Shown here one piece after another: positions 54,960 through 64,000 of a stretch of 64,000 bases of DNA. The notes below the pieces were generated by a model that made no database searches, was not told the origin of the DNA, and worked only from the letters and a program-made list of their open reading frames with translations. The DNA is from Rubripirellula tenax (lineage in GTDB: Bacteria > Planctomycetota > Planctomycetia > Pirellulales > Pirellulaceae): assembly GCF_007860125.1 (NCBI RefSeq), contig NZ_SJPW01000007.1:310001-374000 (forward strand), in the 5' to 3' direction. A program made the translations under genes and the position numbers. Every line of letters begins with the position of its first letter. Position 1 is the stretch's first letter.

Positions 54960-56387
54960 ATGTCACGCTGGGCTTTCGTGTTTGTGTGCTTGTGTTTCAC
55001 GAATATTGTTTCCGCCCCGACGGCTTCAGCGCAGGTCAACATCGGCGCCGCACCGCAAAGCCCACAAACCAATCTGGTTCCCGTCGGCCCGCCGCCCGCT
55101 TCGTATCCACCGAGCACCTACGGCAGCTTCGACCCTTACGCCAATACGCCTTCGGCGAGCTCTGGCATCGGTCCACCCGTCGGACTCAGCACGCCACCAT
55201 CGGCGTATCCAAGCACCGCGTATCCCGGCACAAGTTTTCCCGCCACGACACAGCAACCGTTCCGTCCTTTCGGCGGACTGTTCTCTCAACCGGCATCGGT
55301 GCCAAGCAATCCTCAGTTCAACGCGCCTCCTGGGGTTTACGGTTCACCTAGTGTTGCGCCCAGCTATGGCGACTCGTTCGCAGCGCCATCTTATGGGCCA
55401 CCGTCCTACCAATACGACAACTCAAACGTCTACGGGCCTCCCGCCAGTTTTAACTCTCCGACGGCTTCGGGGTTTCCGAGCACCATTTACCCGTCGTCCT
55501 CGCCGACCACGCTATTCCCCGAAGGCATGTTTTCGGGGCCCATTTTTCCGGGCATGGACTCCGGCGGCTACAGCGCGTACCAATTGCTGCGCGGCCCCCG
55601 ATTTCGCAACGGCTATGTCGGATTTGGTGACAGTGACGACGACTTGAACATGAACGACACGGACGTATCAATCGTCTTTGCGTTTCCCAATTTCTTCTAT
55701 TCGAATCAACCCATTTTCGTTGTCCCGTCTTTCTCGATGCACCTCTGGGACGGCCCGAAAACGACTGCCAACAAGAACGCCGACCTGCCCGGCAGCGCCT
55801 ACAGCGCGTTCTTGGACGTCGGTTGGAACTCCGATCCGAACCAGATGATCAGCACCGAACTTGGCGTCCGCATCGGAGCGTTCACGGACTTCGACACCTT
55901 CAACAGCGATAGCATCCGCATCCTGGGCAAGGCGCTCGCAAGTTTTCGGTTAACGCCGACATCGACGCTGAAGGGCGGCATTTACTATTTGGACCGGAAC
56001 GAGTTGAAAATCGTTCCCGCCTTTGGTGTGCTGTGCCAACCGAATCCCTACACACGGGTCGATCTGTTTTTCCCGCAGCCCAAGTTTGCGAGATATTTCC
56101 GAACGTTGGGCACCCAAGACTTTTGGTGGTACCTGAGCGGCGATTACGGCGGCGGTTCGTGGACCGTCACCCGGGCCAGCGGAGGTGAAGACAGCATCGA
56201 CATCAATGATATTCGCGCTGTGCTGGGTCTTGAGTGGGGCCGCAGTGACGAGATCCGTTCCGGCAAACGCATCGGCTTTGCCGAGATTGGATACGTGTTT
56301 GAACGCGAACTACGCTACCGTCGCAATCCCAATGACAACTTGAATCTTGACGACGGAATCATGTTTCGCGTCGGTCTCGGTTACTGA
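54960..56387 (+). CDS. Secreted protein with Pro/Ser/Tyr-rich region and outer-membrane barrel-like end
   Basis: A 475-residue protein. Signal peptide at 1-25 (ending TASAQ), a low-complexity Pro/Ser/Tyr/Gly/Ala region at about 26-215, then a beta-rich domain with alternating hydrophobic strands ending in MFRVGLGY, the terminal aromatic typical of outer-membrane barrels. I recognise no named family. The start at 54960 exposes the signal peptide; ATG 54891 would add 23 basic residues. It may be a surface or outer-membrane protein. Confidence 0.6.
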   Translation: MSRWAFVFVCLCFTNIVSAPTASAQVNIGAAPQSPQTNLVPVGPPPASYPPSTYGSFDPYANTPSASSGIGPPVGLSTPPSAYPSTAYPGTSFPATTQQPFRPFGGLFSQPASVPSNPQFNAPPGVYGSPSVAPSYGDSFAAPSYGPPSYQYDNSNVYGPPASFNSPTASGFPSTIYPSSSPTTLFPEGMFSGPIFPGMDSGGYSAYQLLRGPRFRNGYVGFGDSDDDLNMNDTDVSIVFAFPNFFYSNQPIFVVPSFSMHLWDGPKTTANKNADLPGSAYSAFLDVGWNSDPNQMISTELGVRIGAFTDFDTFNSDSIRILGKALASFRLTPTSTLKGGIYYLDRNELKIVPAFGVLCQPNPYTRVDLFFPQPKFARYFRTLGTQDFWWYLSGDYGGGSWTVTRASGGEDSIDINDIRAVLGLEWGRSDEIRSGKRIGFAEIGYVFERELRYRRNPNDNLNLDDGIMFRVGLGY

Positions 56388-56511
56388 GCGACGTCGCCCG
56401 TTTCTAGACGATCGTTCTTTTTTCAAAACGGTCTAGCGGCCAGTGCATCGCGTCGACTAATCGAAGAAGTGTCGAGTGCCTTTTCTTCTCTCTCACTCCG
56501 CGCGGTAAACT

Positions 56512-57147
56512 ATGATATTGCGATCTCTTCTGCGACTGTTTGGTACACCCACTGCCCCCAAGCCGATCACGTCACAACCTGACAACATCGTGCTGTACGC
56601 CCATTTGCCGCGTATGGTGGGCGAATCGAAAAACGACCCCACGCCTACGTCGAAGGCCAAGAAACGGCGATCAAGTCAAATACGCAACAGCGGCTCTCAC
56701 CGCCAGCACCTGTTGAGCATGCGGCTGGAACACATTCGCATTTGCAGCCCACGTCGATGCAAGCGACTCAACGAATTCGGCATTGTCACCGCGGGTGATC
56801 TAGCCTCGGCCGACCCACACCGCTTGGCCGAACAATTCAACGCGCCGCGTAAGGCGTTGCGGACCATTCAACACTACCGTCGTGCGATTCGCTTCTCGGC
56901 GTCCGTGCCAGGAATGATGCCACGCGATGCATTGCTGTTGGTCAGCATTCATCGTCGCAGCATTCGCGGACTGGCGACCGAATCGGCCGCACAACTGTAT
57001 CGGGACCTGCAACGGTTTGCCGAGAGCAGCCAGGGGCAAGCGTTATTGCGCGGCCGACGACTGCCCAGCACCCGAAGGTTGAAACGGTGGATCGCCCAAT
57101 GCGAATCGATGGCGTCGTCGCCCGGGCTGCGGACTCGCGCCGCGTAG
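56512..57147 (+). CDS. Basic protein with DUF4332-like helix-hairpin-helix region
   Basis: A 211-residue, strongly basic protein. The middle (RLEHIRICSPRRCKRLNEFGIVTAGDL) resembles the helix-hairpin-helix repeats of DUF4332-type proteins, and the end has RLPSTRRLKRWI. The N-terminal 65 residues are polar and poorly conserved-looking. DNA binding is plausible but not shown. A TATGAT overlaps the start codon, so the true start could lie downstream, for instance at the Met near residue 70. Confidence 0.5.
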   Translation: MILRSLLRLFGTPTAPKPITSQPDNIVLYAHLPRMVGESKNDPTPTSKAKKRRSSQIRNSGSHRQHLLSMRLEHIRICSPRRCKRLNEFGIVTAGDLASADPHRLAEQFNAPRKALRTIQHYRRAIRFSASVPGMMPRDALLLVSIHRRSIRGLATESAAQLYRDLQRFAESSQGQALLRGRRLPSTRRLKRWIAQCESMASSPGLRTRAA

Positions 57148-57228
57148 GACCCCGCTGTTGCCGACGCCATACGGACATTGCGATTAAAATGGCGGGGTGT
57201 AACCTCCTGGCCTGACCGAGACGCTGCG

Positions 57229-57963
57229 ATGTCAACGAAAAATCGAATCCTGCATGTCTACACGGACGGCTTCGAGGCCGAAATCGTTCGAGACCGATTG
57301 GCGGCCGCCGGCATCCAAGCGTTCGTGGTCGGCACGGACATGGCGACGGCACTCAGCCTTGGCGGCGCAGGGACCATCCAAGGCGTTCGTTTGGAAGTCT
57401 CGCCCGCAGACTATGACCTGGCAATCGAAACGTTGGTCGACGACGATCGCCGTCTGCGCGAGGCCGGGTATTGGAAGTGCGGTCGATGTTCGGAACCGAA
57501 TCAACCCGCGTTCGAACTTTGTTGGAGTTGCAACAAGCCGCGAAGCGACGACGACGAACGCATCCAAGCCGACCTATCGGACTTCGAACCACCATCGGCG
57601 CAAGCCAGCGACTTTGACGCGATCGAAGTACCGACGCAGGCGCCTTTGCCGACCGAGGATGGCAATCCGTATCGCCCCGTTCTGATGGATGATCGCGACG
57701 GTCATACGCACGAAGCTCGCTACGCTCCTGGGTTCAACGAAGATGAACTCGACGACAAAGTTCGGCGCGCGCTGGTGGCGGCATGCGCATCGACGATGTT
57801 ATTGCCGCCTCTTTCGTCGGCCTATGTCATTTCGCTGCTGTGGCGACTGCCGCCCGCTGCCTATGGACACCCGTCGCGACGCCGGCGCATCAACGCGGCA
57901 TGGTGGATCACGATGCTAGGCCTGATCATCGGCGTCGCTTACCTGAGCCTCTTCTTTGGGTAG
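57229..57963 (+). CDS. DUF2007-like protein with RanBP2-type zinc finger and two C-terminal helices
   Basis: A 244-residue protein. Residues 1-75 resemble the PII-like DUF2007 fold (HVYTDGFEAEIVRDRLAAAGI and VRLEVSPADYDLAIETL). Next is a four-Cys zinc finger with the spacing CxxC...CxxC (WKCGRCSEPN then LCWSCN), like RanBP2 fingers. An acidic linker leads to two hydrophobic helices at the C-terminus. The ATG at 57229 gives the natural fold start; 57178 is less likely. A TAAAAT about 40 bases upstream may be the -10 box. Function unknown. Confidence 0.65.
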   Translation: MSTKNRILHVYTDGFEAEIVRDRLAAAGIQAFVVGTDMATALSLGGAGTIQGVRLEVSPADYDLAIETLVDDDRRLREAGYWKCGRCSEPNQPAFELCWSCNKPRSDDDERIQADLSDFEPPSAQASDFDAIEVPTQAPLPTEDGNPYRPVLMDDRDGHTHEARYAPGFNEDELDDKVRRALVAACASTMLLPPLSSAYVISLLWRLPPAAYGHPSRRRRINAAWWITMLGLIIGVAYLSLFFG

Positions 57964-57979
57964 GCCACATCCGACCAAG

Positions 57980-58945
57980 CTATGCCGCACCAATTTTGCG
58001 ACCGTTGGAACGTTCGAACTGACCGAGCGATTCGATGGCGGCATGACGTCCCTCTTCGATCACTTGATTGGGATGGCTAAAGTCGAACCAAGCACGGGTT
58101 CCAATGTTCGGACGGATGACAACGTCCGCGGCATCCAGATAATATCGGCGCATCAAACGTTGACAAACGTCGTCCATCCGCATCATCACATCCAGCGCCG
58201 TGTCACACGCATCCACTCGCGTGTCGCCTTGGCCAACATCGACAGCGATCGTCAAATCATCGGCGTAAGATTTTGCGATCATCGCCGGCACCGTTTCAAC
58301 CATGCCAATGTCGCAAAGCAGCAAGTCATCCCATCGCACCGGTGGAAAGATTCCTGGAATCGCTGACGAAGCTTGCACGGCCAACCGAAGTGGCCCTCGC
58401 TCCAAGACGACGCGTTGCCCGGACAACAAGTCGGCCGCCACAATGCTGGTCGGGACCGACAAATCGCTGATGTCACAATCTGGCAACAATCCGGCGATCG
58501 CATCTCGCAGCGGGGCATCCGAAATCAATGACGAACTAGTCACCGCTCGCGTCAATTTGCGATGCGCCGAAAGGATCTTTCGGATTCGCGAGTACCAACC
58601 GAACGTGCCTCCGGTTGATTCGTCATCGGTCGGCGGTGCCGCCCCGCAAAGTATCTGTTGCCCCAGTTGGAACTCGGGTGAATTCAGCAAGCCGATCGCC
58701 ACCGATTCGGCGCGCCGAATGTCACCTTCAACCGCATAGAGAGCGCCGATCAAACTGCCGGCACTGACGCCGACGATCCGTTCGATGGAGATCCCAGTAC
58801 GCAAGACACCTTCGATCGCGCCCAGGTGAGCTAGTCCCCGAGCGCCGCCACCGCCGAGCGCAACGACGGCCTGCCGACGAGACGGCAACCCACGATCGGC
58901 GTGAGAATACGCTTGCGGAAAGAATCGATTGATGAAGTTAACCAC
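57980..58945 (-). CDS. Patatin-like phospholipase
   Basis: A 321-residue cytoplasmic-looking patatin. The oxyanion loop is GGGGARG (31-37), the nucleophile Ser61 is in GVSAGS, and Asp212 in CDIG completes the dyad (DIG replaces the usual DGG/DGA). Patatins hydrolyse acyl chains from lipids. The start is GTG at 58945, supported by GGGAGA eight bases upstream on the minus strand. It is the last gene of a run with beta-oxidation genes, 33 bases after the acyl-CoA dehydrogenase gene, so it may feed fatty acids to them. Confidence 0.88.
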   Translation of the reverse strand: MVNFINRFFPQAYSHADRGLPSRRQAVVALGGGGARGLAHLGAIEGVLRTGISIERIVGVSAGSLIGALYAVEGDIRRAESVAIGLLNSPEFQLGQQILCGAAPPTDDESTGGTFGWYSRIRKILSAHRKLTRAVTSSSLISDAPLRDAIAGLLPDCDISDLSVPTSIVAADLLSGQRVVLERGPLRLAVQASSAIPGIFPPVRWDDLLLCDIGMVETVPAMIAKSYADDLTIAVDVGQGDTRVDACDTALDVMMRMDDVCQRLMRRYYLDAADVVIRPNIGTRAWFDFSHPNQVIEEGRHAAIESLGQFERSNGRKIGAA

Positions 58946-58978
58946 GGATGTCTCCCAGACTGAGTTCAGATAGGTACG

Positions 58979-60916
58979 TTACTTGTACGGCATCAAGATT
59001 TTCCCCGCTGCAACACCCTCCAGTTCCTGCCAGCCCTCCGTCGCGATCATCCGTCCCAAATCCGTTTCGGCGCGAAAGTCTTTGTCGGTTGGCGAGGCAC
59101 ACGCGATTCGTCGGCGCAGTTCGCCACACGCCACCGCGCCGGCCGCTTCGGTGATCGGATCACCCGACTTTGCCGCATGCAGGCTGGTGACCAACATGAC
59201 GATCGCGTTCTGCAGCTTCGACGAAAGCGCCGACATGCGACATTGACGATCCGCCAACTTCAATTGGTGCGACCGCATCACGCCGCTAACCTCCATGGCC
59301 GCGTCGGAGAGTTGACGCTGTGCGAACAAAGCATGCGATCGGAGCACGGGTGACATCGTTGGCAGCCGCGACCATCGACTTCCCAAAACCATTTGGCCGC
59401 CGATCCAGCGTGCGTATCCCATCATGGGTGATCGCAGTGCCCACAGATGATTTGGGTTCATCAAATTGGGCTTGCTGATCCCACGATCATGCAGAACGCG
59501 ACCGATCGGTTCAAAGTACCGCTTGCCGTGCTCTTTCACTAACGACTTGAAGAATGCCATTCCCAACATTTCACCTTCGCCTTCATAGATACACGGTGCC
59601 AGGAACTCGTGAACGTTGTCACCGAAAAGGTGTCCCTGCAAGAACGAACGGCCACCATGTGTCTTCATGAATAACTCAATTGCCGCTTCCTTTTGCGACT
59701 CGCTGCCGAAGATTTTCGCGACGATGCACTCCATCTCGCCTCGATATCCTTGATCCAGCAAGCCCGCGCACCAGTTCGTCAATGCATCGCACGCGACGAT
59801 CAATCCGGCCATCCGGGCGACACGCCGTTGCACCAATTCGCGTCGTCCGATCGCTTGACCATAGGTCTTTCGATAGTCAGCCCAAGGCAACATCTCCGCC
59901 AGCATCCAACGCATCGTTCCGGCGGCGTTGGCACACAACGAAACCCGTCCGAGATTCAAACCGTGATACGCAATCGTCAATCCATCGCCATGCGCAGGAA
60001 CCAAACGATTCTTTGCGGGGACACGAAAGTTCTTGAAGATCAGACCGTTGTTGTGAGCACGCGCGAGGGCATAGATCTTGTAGCGATGGACGCGGAACGT
60101 TTCGTCCTCGACTTCGGGAAGGTCGATGATCAAGACGCTGGGAACGCCATCAATTTTGCAAACCAGCCCGATCGTGCGGCCGGGAATTGCATTGGTGATG
60201 AACAATTTTTCTCCGTTGACGACGTAGTGATCTCCATCAAGCACGGCGGTCGTCTTCAGAGCCGTCAGGTCGCTGCCCGCACCGGGTTCGGTCAACGCGA
60301 ATGCCGACAACGCGGTGCCATTGGCAAGTTTCGGAAGAAAACGTTGCTTCTGATCCTCGGTACCGAACGAACGCACCGGATCCACGGCGCCAATGCAACC
60401 GTGGACTGATGCCAATCCCGCGACCGTCGGATCGATCGCTGCCATCTCGGTAATCATCCGAGCGAACTCGGACATCGACGCTCCGGAACCACCGAACTCG
60501 GAATCGACCAGCAATCCCCAATAGCCGGCGTCGCCGAGTTGATCGAGCACTTCGTCGCTGATCTTTCCTTCACTGTTAAGCAATGTCCCTTGGTCGCGAT
60601 GTCGACGGACAAGTCCCACCGACCGATCAACCACCGACTTCACCAGCGCCGACGTTGATCCGGTGTCATATGAAAACATATCAGACGACACTCGAGCATC
60701 CCAAACGGCGCGGTGCGCCGGGCTGCTGGTTGTTTGATATTGGGGCGAGAACAGACCCTCGACTTGATCATCAGCCGTGTCCAACACTCCGGTCCGACGC
60801 GCCTCGTCATCCGAAGCTCCGCCCAATCGCAAGGCAACTTCGGCGAACGAAGTACCGTTTACTTTGGGCACTTCGTGGTCGGTACCGCCAGATATCTCTC
60901 GAATATCAACGCTCAT
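58979..60916 (-). CDS. Acyl-CoA dehydrogenase family protein with long C-terminal part
   Basis: A 645-residue flavoprotein. N-terminal and middle domains carry the usual FAD/acyl-CoA phrases ([19 protein letters not shown] and [13 protein letters not shown]). The C-terminal helical domain has [15 protein letters not shown] and [12 protein letters not shown]; the catalytic Glu fits the YEGEGE segment. About 190 extra residues follow, as in very-long-chain or FadE-like members. The start at 60916 is set by GGAG seven bases upstream. It should catalyse the first step of fatty-acid beta-oxidation. Confidence 0.88.
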   Translation of the reverse strand: MSVDIREISGGTDHEVPKVNGTSFAEVALRLGGASDDEARRTGVLDTADDQVEGLFSPQYQTTSSPAHRAVWDARVSSDMFSYDTGSTSALVKSVVDRSVGLVRRHRDQGTLLNSEGKISDEVLDQLGDAGYWGLLVDSEFGGSGASMSEFARMITEMAAIDPTVAGLASVHGCIGAVDPVRSFGTEDQKQRFLPKLANGTALSAFALTEPGAGSDLTALKTTAVLDGDHYVVNGEKLFITNAIPGRTIGLVCKIDGVPSVLIIDLPEVEDETFRVHRYKIYALARAHNNGLIFKNFRVPAKNRLVPAHGDGLTIAYHGLNLGRVSLCANAAGTMRWMLAEMLPWADYRKTYGQAIGRRELVQRRVARMAGLIVACDALTNWCAGLLDQGYRGEMECIVAKIFGSESQKEAAIELFMKTHGGRSFLQGHLFGDNVHEFLAPCIYEGEGEMLGMAFFKSLVKEHGKRYFEPIGRVLHDRGISKPNLMNPNHLWALRSPMMGYARWIGGQMVLGSRWSRLPTMSPVLRSHALFAQRQLSDAAMEVSGVMRSHQLKLADRQCRMSALSSKLQNAIVMLVTSLHAAKSGDPITEAAGAVACGELRRRIACASPTDKDFRAETDLGRMIATEGWQELEGVAAGKILMPYK

Positions 60917-60977
60917 GTTCATTCTCCAAACGCGTTTCGTGGACCTATTCTGCGGGATGTCGCTAACACACTGTCGC

Positions 60978-63155
60978 TTAGGGTGACTCCTGATGTCCCA
61001 ACTCGATGGAAGGCAACGGCTGTTTTGTACGGAAGGCGACGATGTCGTTGGTTGTGAAACGGTCACCCAATGTCATCTCAAGGCGTTCCGCATTTTCGAG
61101 AACGGTTTTCTTCCCGATCGATTCGATCATCTGCAACGGTCCGCCACGATGCGGGGCGAAGCCGGTCCCCAACACCATCGCCAGGTCGATCGCCCATGGT
61201 TCGTTCACGACCCGTTCTTGGTGGCACCGCGTTGCCTCCAACAACATCGGATAGATCAATCGCCGAGTGATGGGCGACAACCCGTCGTCGATCATGCCGG
61301 CGAATGATGGTGCTGTGGTAACTGCATTCCGTGTGCTCGACAGCATCCCACCGCCGCGTTTGCCGCCACGGTAGCGGTAAAATCCTTGTCCCGACTTTCG
61401 TCCCAGCAGTCCACGTGACACCATTGAATCCAAATGGTTGACGACCGACGCAACATCGGGCAGGACGCCGTCGAGCGATTTTGCAACATGGGCAGCGACA
61501 TCAATCCCCACCTGATCGAGCAACTCAAGTGGCCCCATCGGCATTCCGAAACGACGAACTTCGCGATCGATCGCTTCAACGTCGCCCCCTTCGGCCACCA
61601 TCAAAATGGCTTCGCCCAGGTACGGGAACAGAACTCGGTTGACCAAGAAACCGGGTGTGTCGGTGGTCACGACAGGTGTCTTGCCAAGTGTTTTTACAAA
61701 CGCGACCAACCGAGCCATCGTCGCGTCGTCCGTGTCATGACAACGAACCACCTCCACCAGCTCCATCCGGTGAACGGGGTTGAAAAAGTGCAGTCCCGCC
61801 ACTTGTTGCGATCGCTTCGTCGCCATCCCCATGCGAGTCACCGACAATGATGACGTATTGCTGGTCAAAATTGCGGATGACTTCAAGTGATGATCGAGTT
61901 CGGAAAACACGCGTTCCTTGACGTCGATTCTTTCAACGATCGCCTCGATCACCAAGTCGCAATCACCCATCATTGAAGCATCCGTCGTGACGACGATTTT
62001 TGAACGCAACCGATCGCGATCGATAGCGCTGAATTGTTTCCGGTTCGCGTATTCGCGCACCAGGCCATCGATGCGTGACGTGCCGGCACGACACGATTCA
62101 TCGTCGACTTCTTTGATCACAACAGAGTAGCCGCGGACGGCGGCCAACTGACCGATTCCGGCTCCCATTACACCCGCGCCGACGACACCAACGCGGCGAA
62201 TCGGCGAGCTGTGCATGGCCTTATGAGCATTGCTAATCCAAGTCGATGTCTTTCGCGCCCGCTCGCGAGCGAAAAATAGATTCAACAAATTTTTGCTCGT
62301 CGCGGTGCCCAACATTTCGACGAATCGATCCCTCTCGACCTTGAAACCATCGCGGCGTTTGTCGAACCCAGCGGCCATCGCATCGATCGCCGCCGACAAG
62401 GCAGGGTGATGCGTGCTTTTCGACCGAACCGACCGGCGTGCCATCGCAATCGTTATGCAGCGTCCAAGCGTTGTGTGATCCAGCAAACGAGACTTCCATG
62501 AAAGGGAATGTCTCGATTCGGATCGACCGTCGACCACTTCGTCAACGAACCGGTTCACCTCGCGTTGCCAATCATCGGGCTTGATGGCCAAATCGACCAA
62601 ACCGATCCTGGCTGCCTCTTTTGCCGACAAGTGTTTGCCAGTCAATATCATCGGCATGGCTGCGGCTAATCCGACGACTCGGGGCAACCGCTGGGTTCCG
62701 CCCCAGCCTGGGATCAAACCTAATTGAATCTCGGGCAGCCCAATTTTCGTCGATGAGTTATCCCGAGCGATGCGATGGTCGCAAGCCAGGGCCCATTCCA
62801 AGCCGCCTCCCAAGCACGGACCATCGATCAAAAGGATTGTCGGCATTGGCAATTGTTCGATTCTTGCGAACAGTTGCTGCCCCGCTTCGATCAAACCGAA
62901 CCCTTCCACTTTCGTTTCGATTCCCGCGATGACGGAAACATCGGCGCCGGCCAGAAAGCCACTCTCTTTGTCGCTGCGAAAGATGACCCCCGTGACGCCG
63001 AACGAACGCTCGAGTTCGCCCACGATCGTTTCGAGCTCCAACATTGCTACCCGAGTCAACACGTTGAGCGGACGTCCGCCAACATTGATCGCTACGGTGA
63101 CCACACCACGGTGATCGGTGGAAACAACAAAATTTTCATACGGATTGATGTTCAT
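60978..63155 (-). CDS. FadB/FadJ-like enoyl-CoA hydratase/3-hydroxyacyl-CoA dehydrogenase
   Basis: A 725-residue fusion. The hydratase half has [19 protein letters not shown] and [20 protein letters not shown] with both catalytic Glu residues. The dehydrogenase half has the NAD loop [14 protein letters not shown] and the catalytic region [11 protein letters not shown] and [15 protein letters not shown]. It performs steps two and three of beta-oxidation. GGAGA lies seven bases before its ATG. It overlaps the thiolase gene by four bases (ATGA). Confidence 0.93.
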   Translation of the reverse strand: MNINPYENFVVSTDHRGVVTVAINVGGRPLNVLTRVAMLELETIVGELERSFGVTGVIFRSDKESGFLAGADVSVIAGIETKVEGFGLIEAGQQLFARIEQLPMPTILLIDGPCLGGGLEWALACDHRIARDNSSTKIGLPEIQLGLIPGWGGTQRLPRVVGLAAAMPMILTGKHLSAKEAARIGLVDLAIKPDDWQREVNRFVDEVVDGRSESRHSLSWKSRLLDHTTLGRCITIAMARRSVRSKSTHHPALSAAIDAMAAGFDKRRDGFKVERDRFVEMLGTATSKNLLNLFFARERARKTSTWISNAHKAMHSSPIRRVGVVGAGVMGAGIGQLAAVRGYSVVIKEVDDESCRAGTSRIDGLVREYANRKQFSAIDRDRLRSKIVVTTDASMMGDCDLVIEAIVERIDVKERVFSELDHHLKSSAILTSNTSSLSVTRMGMATKRSQQVAGLHFFNPVHRMELVEVVRCHDTDDATMARLVAFVKTLGKTPVVTTDTPGFLVNRVLFPYLGEAILMVAEGGDVEAIDREVRRFGMPMGPLELLDQVGIDVAAHVAKSLDGVLPDVASVVNHLDSMVSRGLLGRKSGQGFYRYRGGKRGGGMLSSTRNAVTTAPSFAGMIDDGLSPITRRLIYPMLLEATRCHQERVVNEPWAIDLAMVLGTGFAPHRGGPLQMIESIGKKTVLENAERLEMTLGDRFTTNDIVAFRTKQPLPSIELGHQESP

Positions 63156-64000
63156 GATCGTTTCTCCATTTCGGTTTCAACTATCACTGCAGCTCCTTGA
63201 CCGCCGCCAACGCACAGCGTTACCAGCCCACGCTTGCCGCCCGATTCACGCAGGGCACGCAACATCGTCAATATCAACCGAGTCCCCGTGGTTCCCACTG
63301 GATGGCCCAAGGCAATCGCACCGCCATGGATGTTCAAGCGATCGCGATCGAGCGTTCCCAAGGGCGTCGATCGACCAAGATGCTTTTGTGAAAAGTCACG
63401 CGACTGCATTGCCCGCTCGCAAGCAATCACTTGCGCGGCGAAGGCTTCGTTGATTTCGATCAAGTCAAAATCAGCGAGCGAGAACCCCGTTTGATTGAAG
63501 AGTCTGTTCATCGCAAAAACGGGACCGAGTCCCATCCGCCGCGGGTCACATCCGGCCACGGCATACGATGTGACGTAGCCAAGTGGCTCGCCAGAAAATC
63601 GCGACACATCTTCGGAACGGCAAACCACCATCGCTGCGGCACCATCGGTCAACGGGCAACTGTTGCCCGCCGTCACGGTCCCGCCACGTTCAAAGATCGG
63701 ACGCAGCTTCGACAATGATTCCATCGATTGACCGTAACGAATTGCGTTGTCTTTGCTCATCGACGTGTTCCCATACTCCATGGGGACGATTTCTCCAGAC
63801 AAAAAACATCGCTTTTGAGCCGTTTCAGCCTTACGGTGACTGGCCATGGCGAACGCGTCTTGATCGTCGCGCGAGATAGAAAATTCTTTCGCAAGGATTT
63901 CAGCGGTTTGGCCCATGTTCAAGCCAGACACCGGATCGGTCAGCCCGAGTTCGACGCCGACGATCGGTTTGAAGTGTCGCGGTCGGAACGTGAACAAAGT
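63152..64000 (-). CDS. Acetyl-CoA acyltransferase (thiolase), 5' end outside window
   Basis: The C-terminal 282 residues of a thiolase; the N-terminus and the first catalytic Cys lie beyond the right edge. Visible are NSCPLTDGAAAMVV, the conserved INEAFAAQ, the catalytic His in GGAIALGHPVGTTGTR and the second Cys in CVGGGQGAA. It cleaves 3-ketoacyl-CoA in the last step of beta-oxidation. It is the most upstream visible gene of the operon. Confidence 0.93.
   Translation of the reverse strand, partial: TLFTFRPRHFKPIVGVELGLTDPVSGLNMGQTAEILAKEFSISRDDQDAFAMASHRKAETAQKRCFLSGEIVPMEYGNTSMSKDNAIRYGQSMESLSKLRPIFERGGTVTAGNSCPLTDGAAAMVVCRSEDVSRFSGEPLGYVTSYAVAGCDPRRMGLGPVFAMNRLFNQTGFSLADFDLIEINEAFAAQVIACERAMQSRDFSQKHLGRSTPLGTLDRDRLNIHGGAIALGHPVGTTGTRLILTMLRALRESGGKRGLVTLCVGGGQGAAVIVETEMEKRS

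Overview
The window looks like chromosomal DNA from a planctomycete of the Pirellulaceae (Rhodopirellula-like). This is inferred from the gene content and was not checked by any search. Pointers are a formylglycine-type sulfatase, an octaheme cytochrome fused to helical repeats, genes of the tetrahydromethanopterin (H4MPT) type, a BlaR1-like protease with large extracellular repeats, and many start codons without a Shine-Dalgarno sequence or with GTG/TTG. The DNA is moderately GC-rich and mostly coding. No tRNA, rRNA, CRISPR array, insertion sequence or phage gene was recognised.

Layout. 1-4.8 kb: a BlaI-type repressor and a giant BlaR1-like sensor protease with a C-terminal thioredoxin fold. 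4.8-6.2 kb: two small hypothetical genes on the minus strand. 6.4-12.3 kb: a medium-chain dehydrogenase, two menaquinone (futalosine pathway) genes mqnP and mqnE, the ybaB-recR pair and rpoN. 12.4-14.7 kb: a secreted ThuA-like protein and a DUF4912 protein on the minus strand. 15.3-23.6 kb: a complete F1Fo ATP synthase operon headed by two AtpI-like membrane proteins; its b subunit carries a His/Asp-rich exported extension. 23.7-26.6 kb: an MlaE-MlaF-MlaD lipid transporter operon on the minus strand.

26.8-32.6 kb is a signalling block: an NtrC-type sigma-54 activator, a divergent LuxR-type regulator, then a receiver-histidine kinase followed by three single receivers and ended by a strong terminator. 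32.9-41.2 kb: an RluA-family pseudouridine synthase and a MoxR / DUF58 / BatA-like / von Willebrand operon. 41.3-44.7 kb: a sulfatase divergent from a secreted protein that resembles a PHP metallohydrolase but lacks its metal ligands.

44.7-54.7 kb: an alpha/beta hydrolase, a CitG-like protein, a PTPS/QueD-like protein, a GH10 xylanase, an octaheme cytochrome, a YmdB-like phosphodiesterase, a HisA/HisF-related protein, a DUF2617 protein and a PabA/TrpG amidotransferase. The CitG-like, PTPS-like, HisA-related and PabA-like genes together suggest a dispersed H4MPT cofactor locus, which is the most interesting inference here. 55-58 kb: an outer-membrane-like secreted protein and two poorly known genes. 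58-64 kb: a minus-strand fatty-acid beta-oxidation operon (thiolase cut by the window end, FadB/FadJ-like protein, acyl-CoA dehydrogenase) ending in a patatin phospholipase.
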